From positions 1-8,506 of the forward strand of contig JAEXEM010000204.1 in NCBI GenBank assembly GCA_023401045.1: a DNA stretch of 8,506 nucleotides, in the 5' to 3' direction. Source of the DNA: Actinomycetes bacterium. Lineage in GTDB: Bacteria > Actinomycetota > Actinomycetes > Actinomycetales > Cellulomonadaceae. The notes under the pieces were generated by a model that saw only the letters and a list, made by a program, of their open reading frames with translations, had not been told where the DNA came from and did no database searches. Of the stretch, positions 1-5,351 are shown piece after piece. The position numbers and the translations under genes are program-made. The stretch's first letter is position 1. The number at the start of each line of letters is the position of its first letter.

Positions 1-176
1 ACAGGCACGACCGCGAGCGCCGGGCGCCCCTGCCGCACGAGCACGCGTGCGACGTTGATGCCCTTGCCCCCGGGGTGCACGTGCGTCGCGACGGCCCGGT
101 TGACGTCACCGACGTGCAGCGCGGGCACGTCGAGGGCACGGTCGAGGCTGGGGCTCGGCGTGAGCGTGACGATCAT
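1..176 (-). CDS. fruK: 1-phosphofructokinase, N-terminal part (cut by window edge)
   Basis: Only the first 58 codons are visible; the gene continues past position 1. The start is the ATG at 176-174, and it reads MIVTLTPSPSLDRALDVPAL. This is the typical opening of PfkB/ribokinase-type sugar kinases, in which an early TLTPS/TLNPS motif is followed by the substrate-binding GGKGINVARVL segment (residues 37-47). By family knowledge the full enzyme uses ATP to convert fructose-1-phosphate, the product of the fructose PTS, to fructose-1,6-bisphosphate in the cytosol. The start codon shares an ATGA overlap with the stop of the upstream regulator, so the two are probably translationally coupled. The GGKGIN motif and the DeoR-type neighbour favour FruK over 6-phosphofructokinase B or tagatose-6-phosphate kinase, but the C-terminal catalytic GAGD motif lies outside the window. 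Confidence 0.85.
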   Translation of the reverse strand, partial: MIVTLTPSPSLDRALDVPALHVGDVNRAVATHVHPGGKGINVARVLVRQGRPALAVVP

Positions 177-934
177 GCGCGCACCACCCGGGTGCCGGCG
201 GCCTCGACCTGCTCGGCGAGCTCGGGCTCGACGCCGGAGTCGGTGACGAGCGTGTCGACGTCGGCGAGGGCGACGACGTGGGCGAGCTCGACGCGGCCGA
301 CCTTCGTCCGGTCGGCGAGCACGACGGTGCGACGCGCGGCACCGACGAGCGCCCGCTTGACCGCCGCCTCCGCGAGGTCGGGGGTGGTGACGCCGCGCTC
401 GACGGTGACGCCGTTGGCGCCGAGGAACGCCACGTCGACGTGGATCTCGGCGAGGTCGCGCAGCGCCCACGTGCCGACGGCCGCGAGCGTGCGGCCACGC
501 ACGGTGCCCCCGACGAGGTGGAGCGTGACGCCCGGGCGGGTCGCGAGCACGGTGGCGACCGGCAGGGCGTGCGTGACGACCGTGAGCTCACGGTCGGGCG
601 GCAGCAGCTCCGCGAGGCGGACGGTCGTCGTGCCGGCGTCGAGGGCGATCGCGCCGCCGTCGGGCAGCTCGTCGAGCGCGGCCTTGGCGATGCGCTCCTT
701 CTCCCCGGAGAGCAGGCCCTCGCGGTCGGCGAGCCCGGGCTCGAAGCCGAGCCGCTCGACGGGGATGGCCCCGCCGTGGACCCGGTGCACGAGCCCGTGC
801 CGCTCGAGGACGGTGAGGTCGCGCCGGATCGTCTCGGGCGTGACGTCGAGGTCGACGGCCAGACGGGTGACGTCCACCCGACCGTCGGCCCGCGCGCGCT
901 CGAGGATCTGCTGGTGGCGCTCAGGTGCGTACAC
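173..934 (-). CDS. fruR: DeoR-family transcriptional repressor, probable fructose-operon regulator
   Basis: A 253-residue protein of normal length for the DeoR/GlpR family. Residues about 4-57 form the DeoR-type winged helix-turn-helix, with the recognition region VTPETIRRDL (31-40) and the family signature HRVHGGA (50-56). Residues about 75-235 are the DeoRC sugar-phosphate sensor domain, seen in LDAGTTT (98-104), GGTVR (142-146), DVAFLGANG (167-175), K193 and LADRTKVG (207-214). The start is GTG at 934-932, with a GGAG ribosome site 5 nt upstream. The next gene, fruK, begins within its stop codon, which is why fructose-1-phosphate is the likely signal. By family habit it would repress its own operon from sites in the adjacent control region. 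The DeoR call is firm; the exact sugar is inferred from context. Confidence 0.88.
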   Translation of the reverse strand: MYAPERHQQILERARADGRVDVTRLAVDLDVTPETIRRDLTVLERHGLVHRVHGGAIPVERLGFEPGLADREGLLSGEKERIAKAALDELPDGGAIALDAGTTTVRLAELLPPDRELTVVTHALPVATVLATRPGVTLHLVGGTVRGRTLAAVGTWALRDLAEIHVDVAFLGANGVTVERGVTTPDLAEAAVKRALVGAARRTVVLADRTKVGRVELAHVVALADVDTLVTDSGVEPELAEQVEAAGTRVVRA

Positions 935-974
935 GGCCGCTCCGCTGTCCCTGCCGTCCGACTCGACGGCTCTT

Positions 975-1020
975 TGTCAGCATCACCCCACGAAACGGTC
1001 ATGTCAACTTGATTCGGTCA
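975..1020. repeat. Cluster of TGAC-type half-sites, candidate FruR operator
   Basis: On the plus strand TGTCAGC (975-981) and TGTCAAC (1002-1008) are near-identical, 27 nt apart. CGGTCA occurs twice (996-1001 and 1015-1020), 19 nt apart. On the minus strand this gives four TGAC cores, TGACCG, TTGACA, TGACCG and CTGACA, that bracket the candidate promoter. The segment is also visibly richer in A and T than its surroundings. DeoR-family repressors often bind several direct or inverted half-sites around their own promoter, so autoregulation by the neighbouring FruR-like protein is the natural reading. That link is inference. Confidence 0.4.
979..1007 (-). promoter_or_regulatory. Candidate sigma-70-type promoter of fruR-fruK
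   Basis: Read on the minus strand, a perfect TTGACA (-35, positions 1007-1002) is followed after 17 nt by GATGCT (-10, positions 984-979; 3 of 6 matches to TATAAT). Transcription would begin near position 972, leaving a leader of roughly 38 nt before the GTG start of fruR. The -35 match and spacing are good and the -10 is weak, as is common in actinobacteria and in activatable or repressible promoters. No transcript data are available to confirm it. Confidence 0.5.
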
Positions 1021-1066
1021 GATCCGGACACACTCGGATGTCCGAACCTCCCCGATCCGGACATCC
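1021..1066. repeat. TCCGGACA direct repeat and 9-bp inverted repeat
   Basis: GATCCGGACA occurs twice in direct orientation (1021-1030 and 1054-1063), 33 nt apart, about three helical turns. Between them GGATGTCCG (1036-1044) is the exact reverse complement of CGGACATCC (1058-1066), a 9-bp perfect inverted repeat with a 13-nt spacer. The TCCGGACA unit therefore appears three times, in orientations forward, reverse, forward. There is no U-tract, and the element lies upstream of both divergent promoters, so an operator or looping site is more likely than a terminator. The binding protein cannot be named from the sequence. Confidence 0.45.
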
Positions 1067-1173
1067 CGGTGGCCGATCGCCCGTCCGCGCAGGTCGCGGC
1101 GCGGCACCCCTGCCCCACCGGGCGCCGCACCGGACGGCTGTGTCGGAGATCACGTGTGCCCTCGAGCGGGCCC

Positions 1174-1201
1174 GTGCCGTAAGGTAAGCCTCACCTATCG
1201 T
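1174..1201 (+). promoter_or_regulatory. Candidate promoter of the iron-importer operon
   Basis: TATCGT (1196-1201) fits the actinobacterial TANNNT -10 pattern and overlaps the right end of the iron box. A weak -35, GTGCCG (1174-1179), lies 16 nt upstream at the box's left edge. The box would thus fill the spacer, the classic geometry for IdeR repression. An alternative -10 is TAAGGT (1180-1185). Neither has a good -35, so the exact start is uncertain; the leader would be about 60-85 nt. Confidence 0.35.
1180..1198 (+). promoter_or_regulatory. IdeR/DtxR iron box
   Basis: The 19-mer TAAGGTAAGCCTCACCTAT matches the degenerate IdeR/DtxR consensus TWAGGTWAGSCTWACCTWA at 17 of 19 positions. The two departures are C for A/T at position 13 and T for A at position 19. 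It is an interrupted palindrome (AGGT-AGSCT-ACCT) typical of sites bound by two dimers of Fe2+-loaded IdeR or DtxR. It lies 72 nt upstream of the start of the siderophore-binding lipoprotein, where a bound repressor would block transcription when iron is plentiful. The sequence match is direct; repression is inferred from family knowledge. Confidence 0.88.
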
Positions 1202-1215
1202 GCTGGTCGTGCGCC

Positions 1216-1229
1216 GGGCGGGACCGCCC
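1216..1229 (+). repeat. Small GC-rich dyad in the importer leader
   Basis: GGGCGG and CCGCCC flank a GA dinucleotide, a perfect 6-bp dyad that could fold as a 5-bp stem with a 4-nt loop in the mRNA leader, about 40 nt before the start codon. Short GC dyads arise often by chance in sequence of this composition and nothing else supports a function. Confidence 0.2.
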
Positions 1230-1270
1230 TGCCGCACCCACCCCGACCCCACTCCTCTGCGAAGGACACC

Positions 1271-2323
1271 ATGCGCACTGCGCTCTCCCGCCGCGCCCTG
1301 CGACCCCTCGTCGCCGTCGCCGCCACCTCGCTCCTGCTGGCCGCCTGCGGCACCGACACCGACGCCTCCGACGGGCCGTCGTCGGCCGCCCCCTCGGACG
1401 CCTTCCCCGTGACGATCGAGAACACGTTCGGGGAGACGACCGTCGAGAGCGCCCCGGAGCGCGTCGCCAGCGTCAACTGGGGCAACCACGACGTCGCGAT
1501 CGCGCTCGGCGTCGTGCCGGTCGGCATGGCCAAGGCCACCTACGGCGACGACGACGCCGACGGCATCCTGCCGTGGACGTCCGAGGGCCTCGACGGGCTC
1601 GGCGTCTCCGGCGACGAGCTGCCGGTGCTCTTCGACGAGACCGACGGCATCGCCTTCGAGCAGGTCGCCGACACGCAGCCGGACGTCGTCCTCGCCGCGT
1701 ACTCGGGGCTCACCGAGAAGGACTGGCAGACGCTCTCCGAGATCGCCCCCACCGTGTCCTACCCCGAGTTCGCGTGGGGCACCAACTGGAAGGACATGGC
1801 GCTCGTCAACGGCCGGGCGCTCGGCCTCGAGGACGAGGCCCAGGGGGTCGTCGACGACGTCCTCGCCCAGATCGAGACCGCGCTCGCCGAGCGTCCCGAC
1901 GTCGAGGGCAAGACCGTCGCGTACACGTGGATCGACCCGGCCGACCCCAGCACGATCGGTGTCTACACCCCGCTCGACGCGCGCGTGCAGCTCCTCGCCG
2001 ACCTCGGGCTGGAGAACGCGCCCTCGGTGACCGAGCTCGCCGGTGACACGGACCAGTTCTTCGTCAACCTCTCCGCCGAGCAGGCCGACACGCTGTCGGA
2101 CGTCGACGTCCTCGTCACCTACGGCGACGACACGACCCTCGCCTCGCTCCAGGCCGACCCGCTGCTCAACAAGATCCCCGCGGTCGCCCGCGGCTCGGTC
2201 GTCGTCCTGCCGAACGACGCGCCGCTCGCCTCCGCCACCTCCGGGCCGACCGTCCTGTCGATCCCCTGGGCGCTGGACGACTACCTCGACCTGTTCCAGG
2301 CCGCCGCCGAGAAGGTCGGGTGA
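1271..2323 (+). CDS. Iron-siderophore ABC transporter substrate-binding lipoprotein
   Basis: A 350-residue periplasmic-binding-protein type II (FepB/FhuD-like) protein. The ATG start has an AAGGA ribosome site 4 nt upstream (1262-1266), which favours it over upstream in-frame starts that would spoil the signal peptide. Residues 1-26 are a lipoprotein signal with a lipobox LAAC and acylation at Cys26. A twin-arginine-like SRRALR precedes the hydrophobic core, so Tat export is possible. The two binding lobes span about 46-165 (PERVASVNWGNHDVAIALG, 62-80) and about 215-345, joined by the usual long helix. By family knowledge it would sit on the outer face of the membrane and hand ferric siderophore to the permeases. 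It is first in a four-gene operon behind an iron box. The particular siderophore cannot be told; haem or cobalamin binding is less likely given the iron box. Confidence 0.9.
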   Translation: MRTALSRRALRPLVAVAATSLLLAACGTDTDASDGPSSAAPSDAFPVTIENTFGETTVESAPERVASVNWGNHDVAIALGVVPVGMAKATYGDDDADGILPWTSEGLDGLGVSGDELPVLFDETDGIAFEQVADTQPDVVLAAYSGLTEKDWQTLSEIAPTVSYPEFAWGTNWKDMALVNGRALGLEDEAQGVVDDVLAQIETALAERPDVEGKTVAYTWIDPADPSTIGVYTPLDARVQLLADLGLENAPSVTELAGDTDQFFVNLSAEQADTLSDVDVLVTYGDDTTLASLQADPLLNKIPAVARGSVVVLPNDAPLASATSGPTVLSIPWALDDYLDLFQAAAEKVG

Positions 2324-3375
2324 CCCTCACCGCCGCTGCCGACCGGCCGGCCGCCCCGCACCGGGCGCGGCCGGCCGGTCTGCGTCGTCGCCGCACGCTC
2401 GGCCTCGCCCTCGTCGTCGCCGGACTGGCCGTCGCCGTCGTCGCCTCGCTCGCGTTCGGCGCCCGCGTCGTCGCCTGGCCCGACGTCGTCGCCGGGGTGC
2501 TCCACCCCGACCCCGACGACATCGCGCAGGCCGCCGTCGGGTCACGCGTGGCCCGCACGGTGCTCGGCCTGCTCGTCGGAGCCGCCCTCGGCGTCGGCGG
2601 CGCGGTGCTCCAGGGCCTCACCCGCAACCCGCTCGCCGACCCGGCGCTCCTCGGCATCAGCTCGGGGGCGTCGCTCGCCGTCGTCCTCGGCATCATGCTC
2701 CTCGGGCTGACGAGCCTCACCCAGTACGTGTGGATGGCGTTCCTCGGTGCCGCGCTCGCCTCGGTGCTCGTCTACGCCATCGGCTCCCTCGGGCGCGAGG
2801 GCGCGACCCCGCTCAAGCTCGCGCTCGCCGGCGCCGCGACGACCGCCGCGCTCGGGTCGGGCGTCTCGATGGTCCTGCTCTCCCGGACCGACGTCCTCGA
2901 CACCTTCCGCTTCTGGCAGGTCGGCTCCCTCGGGCGCGCCTCGCTGCCCGAGATCGCGCAGGTCGTGCCGTTCCTCCTCGTCGGCGCCGTGCTCGCCGTC
3001 GGCTCGGCCCGCGGCATGGACGCGCTCGCGCTCGGGGACGACGTCGCCGTCGGCCTCGGTCAGCGCATCGGACTCGTGCGCGGGGCCGGCGCCCTCGCCG
3101 CCGTCCTGCTGTGCGGCACCGCCGTCGCGCTCGCCGGCCCCATCGGCTTCATCGGCCTCGTCGTGCCGCACCTCGCCCGGGTGTTCACCGGCCCCGGGCA
3201 CCGCTGGCTGCTGCCGTACAGCGCCGGGCTGGGCGCCGCGCTGCTGCTCGCCGCCGACGTCGTCGGCCGCGTCGTCGCCCGCCCGCAGGAGGTCGAGGTC
3301 GGCATCGTCACCGCCGTCATCGGCGCCCCCGTCTTCATCGCCATCATCCGCCGCCGCAAGGTGCGTGAGCTGTGA
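2320..3375 (+). CDS. FecCD-family iron-siderophore permease, first subunit
   Basis: A 351-residue integral membrane protein of the BtuC/FecCD fold. A basic cytoplasmic N-terminus (residues 1-26, arginine-rich) leads into about ten predicted membrane segments, beginning at 27-49. The FecCD signature runs from R76 to S118, including RTVLGLLVGAALGVGGAVLQ (79-98), RNPLADP (102-108) and LGISSGAS (111-118). GFIGLVVPHLAR (276-287) is the family's late conserved segment near the ATPase-coupling region, and EVGIVTAVIGAPVF (326-339) is the C-terminal signature. The GTG start lies in a GTGA overlap with the stop of the binding protein, with AAGG 4 nt upstream, so translation is coupled. It should pair with the next gene's product to form the channel. 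Confidence 0.92.
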   Translation: MTLTAAADRPAAPHRARPAGLRRRRTLGLALVVAGLAVAVVASLAFGARVVAWPDVVAGVLHPDPDDIAQAAVGSRVARTVLGLLVGAALGVGGAVLQGLTRNPLADPALLGISSGASLAVVLGIMLLGLTSLTQYVWMAFLGAALASVLVYAIGSLGREGATPLKLALAGAATTAALGSGVSMVLLSRTDVLDTFRFWQVGSLGRASLPEIAQVVPFLLVGAVLAVGSARGMDALALGDDVAVGLGQRIGLVRGAGALAAVLLCGTAVALAGPIGFIGLVVPHLARVFTGPGHRWLLPYSAGLGAALLLAADVVGRVVARPQEVEVGIVTAVIGAPVFIAIIRRRKVREL

Positions 3376-4424
3376 CCGCGCTGCTGCGACCCGCGGTCAC
3401 CGCGGGCGCGACCGTCGCGGTCGGCCGCCGCCACCGCGCCCGCCGGCGCCGCGTCGTCGTCGCCGTGCTCGTCCTCGCCGTCGTCCTCGCCGTCGCCGTG
3501 ACGCTCTGCGTCGGCGAGCGGTTCTACCCGCCGGGTGACGTCGTGCGCGTGCTGCTCGGGGAGCAGGTGCCCGGCGCGTCGTTCACCGTCGGGCGGCTGC
3601 GGGTGCCGCGTGCCCTCACCGGGGTGCTGACGGGTGCGGCCTTCGGGATGGGCGGCGTCGTCTTCCAGACGATGCTGCGCAACCCGCTCGCCAGCCCCGA
3701 CATCATCGGCGTGAGCTCGGGCGCGAGCGCGGCCGCGGTCGTCGCCATCACGACGTTCGGCCTGTCCGGGGCGGCACTGTCGGGCGTCGCGGTCGTCTGC
3801 GGGCTCGGCGTCGCGCTCGTCATCTACGCGCTCTCGTGGCGCAAGGGCGTCCAGGGCGCCCGGCTCGTGCTCATCGGCATCGCGGTCGGCGCGATGCTCA
3901 ACTCCGTCGTCGCCTACGCCATGACCCGCGCGGGCATCTACGACGCGAGCGAGGCCCTGCGCTGGGTGACCGGCTCGCTCAACTCGGCGTTCTGGGACGG
4001 CGTCGGCCCGCTCGCCGCGGCCCTCGCCGTCCTCGTCCCGACGCTGCTCGTGCTCGCCCGGCGGCTGCCGGTGCTCCAGCTCGGCGACGACGCCGCCGCC
4101 GGGCTCGGGGTGCGCCCCGACCGCTCGAGGCTCGCGCTGCTCGTCGTCGCGGTCGCCACCGTCGCCGTCGCCACCGCGACGACCGGGCCGATCGCGTTCG
4201 TCGCGTTCCTCTCCGGGCCGATCGCCCACCGGCTGCTGCGCGGCAGCGGGTCCCCCCTCGTGCCGGCCGCGCTCGTCGGGGCCCTCCTCGTCCTCGTCGC
4301 GGACCTCGTCGGCCAGCACCTGCTCGGCACGCGGTTCCCCGTCGGCGTCGTCACCGGCGTGCTCGGCGCGCCCTACCTGCTCTGGCTGCTCGCCAGGACC
4401 AACCGTTCCGGAGGCTCCCTGTGA
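3372..4424 (+). CDS. FecCD-family iron-siderophore permease, second subunit
   Basis: A 350-residue paralogue of the preceding permease, with the same fold and clearly different sequence, as in FepD/FepG pairs. After an arginine-rich start (19-27), membrane segments begin at 28-48. The signature region includes RVPRALTGVLTGAAFGMGG (77-95), RNPLASPD (103-110) and IIGVSSGAS (111-119). GPIAFVAFLSGPIAHRL (272-288) replaces the first subunit's GFIGLVVPHLAR, and FPVGVVTGVLGAPY (322-335) closes the domain. The start is a GTG within a GTGA overlap (3372-3375). The nearest AAGG-type ribosome site is 8-10 nt away, so re-initiation from the upstream gene probably matters. It is expected to form a heterodimeric channel with the first permease. 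Confidence 0.92.
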   Translation: MTALLRPAVTAGATVAVGRRHRARRRRVVVAVLVLAVVLAVAVTLCVGERFYPPGDVVRVLLGEQVPGASFTVGRLRVPRALTGVLTGAAFGMGGVVFQTMLRNPLASPDIIGVSSGASAAAVVAITTFGLSGAALSGVAVVCGLGVALVIYALSWRKGVQGARLVLIGIAVGAMLNSVVAYAMTRAGIYDASEALRWVTGSLNSAFWDGVGPLAAALAVLVPTLLVLARRLPVLQLGDDAAAGLGVRPDRSRLALLVVAVATVAVATATTGPIAFVAFLSGPIAHRLLRGSGSPLVPAALVGALLVLVADLVGQHLLGTRFPVGVVTGVLGAPYLLWLLARTNRSGGSL

Positions 4425-5281
4425 CGGACGTCCACACCCTCGCCGTCGAGGCGGTCACCGTCGGGTACGACGAGCGCGTCGTCGTGCACGACCTGACGCT
4501 CGAGGTGCAGCCCGGTGTCGTCACCGCGATCGTCGGTGCCAACGGCTGCGGCAAGTCGACGCTCCTGCGGGCCATGGCCCGCCTGCTGCCGGCCCGGGCG
4601 GGGCGCGTCCTGCTCGACGGCACGCCGATCTCCGAGCTGTCCTCGCGCCAGGTGGCGACCGTGCTCGGCCTCCTGCCGCAGTCCCCGGTGAGCCCCGAGG
4701 GCATCGCCGTCGCCGACCTCGTCGGCCGCGGCCGGTACCCGCACCAGGGCTGGTTCCGGCGCTGGACGGCGCAGGACGACGAGATCGTCGAGCAGGCGCT
4801 GTCCGCGACCGACATCCTCGACCTCGCCGACCGCCCCGTCGACGAGCTGTCCGGCGGGCAGCGGCAGCGGGTGTGGATCGCCATGGCCCTCGCCCAGCAG
4901 ACCGACGTCCTGCTGCTCGACGAGCCGACGACGTTCCTCGACGTCGCCCACCAGGTCGAGGTGCTCGACCTGCTCACCGACCTCAACCGGGACCGCGGCA
5001 CGACGATCGTCATGGTGCTGCACGACCTCAACCTCGCGGCGCGCTACGCCGACCGGCTCGTCGCCCTCACGCAGGGGCGGCTGTACGCGCAGGGCACCCC
5101 GTCCGAGGTCGTCACCGAGGAGATGGTGCGCGACGTCTTCGGCATGGCCGCACGGGTCGTCCACGACCCGGTGAGCGGGTCCCCGCTCGTCCTGCCGGTC
5201 GGCCGGCACCACGTGCGCACCCAGCCGGACGACGCCTCGGGGCTTCGCGCCGAGCCGCCGCTGGCCGCACGGACACCCTGA
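4421..5281 (+). CDS. Iron-siderophore ABC transporter ATP-binding protein (FepC-like)
   Basis: A 286-residue ABC ATPase. It has Walker A GANGCGKST (39-47), Q-loop Q87, signature LSGGQ (143-147), Walker B VLLLDEP (163-169) with catalytic E168, D-loop LDV (173-175) and H-loop H201, so every catalytic element is intact. The segment GRGRYPHQGW (102-111) just after the Q-loop is typical of the FepC/FecE siderophore group. The GTG start is in a GTGA overlap (4421-4424) and has a perfect GGAGG ribosome site 6 nt upstream (4410-4414), the best in the operon. About 25 residues at the C-terminus (262-286) extend beyond the usual fold and look disordered. As last gene of the operon it would power import by a dimer docking on both permeases. 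Confidence 0.94.
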   Translation: MTDVHTLAVEAVTVGYDERVVVHDLTLEVQPGVVTAIVGANGCGKSTLLRAMARLLPARAGRVLLDGTPISELSSRQVATVLGLLPQSPVSPEGIAVADLVGRGRYPHQGWFRRWTAQDDEIVEQALSATDILDLADRPVDELSGGQRQRVWIAMALAQQTDVLLLDEPTTFLDVAHQVEVLDLLTDLNRDRGTTIVMVLHDLNLAARYADRLVALTQGRLYAQGTPSEVVTEEMVRDVFGMAARVVHDPVSGSPLVLPVGRHHVRTQPDDASGLRAEPPLAARTP

Positions 5282-5304
5282 CCCGTCGCACCCAGGTCGC
5301 AGCA

Positions 5305-5337
5305 CGGCCCCGGCCCCCTCGACGGGGACCGGGGCCG
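5305..5337. terminator. GC-rich hairpin between convergent genes, probable bidirectional terminator
   Basis: CGGCCCCGG (5305-5313) pairs perfectly with CCGGGGCCG (5329-5337). After one bulged A (5328), CCCC (5314-5317) pairs with GGGG (5324-5327), closing a 6-nt loop CTCGAC: 13 nearly all-GC base pairs. There is no U-tract on either side, as is common for actinobacterial terminators. It stands 24 nt after the ATPase stop and 15 nt from the guaB3 stop, which fits termination from both directions. Confidence 0.75.
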
Positions 5338-5351
5338 ACGGCTGCGCAGGG

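Larger units (their letters stand above)
935..1270. other. Divergent intergenic control region between fruR and the iron importer
   Basis: These 336 nt separate two divergently transcribed units and show no convincing gene. From left to right they hold the fruR leader, the TGAC half-site cluster with the fruR promoter, the TCCGGACA repeat element and about 110 nt of GC-rich sequence with nothing I recognise. Next comes the iron box with a candidate promoter, then the importer leader. Several short reading frames cross the region, but none has a supported start or a recognisable product. Confidence 0.7.

Noticed and set aside
1036..1066. 9-bp inverted repeat considered as a terminator
   Set aside because: It lies upstream of both divergent genes, where nothing needs terminating, has a 13-nt loop and no U-tract; an operator is more plausible.
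75..1187. Plus-strand open frame of 370 codons across the fruR gene and control region
   Set aside because: It runs antisense to the supported DeoR regulator, covers the promoter region and has no recognisable motif.
2043..3368. Open frame of 441 codons on the plus strand overlapping the binding protein and first permease
   Set aside because: It is an arginine/proline-rich alternate-frame translation inside two genes with clear family signatures.
3060..4319. Long open frame of 419 codons on the minus strand opposite the two permease genes
   Set aside because: It is antisense to two well-supported FecCD permeases, its composition is dominated by Arg/Ala/Asp/Glu/Gly as expected from codon-position bias in high-GC DNA, and it shows no recognisable domain.
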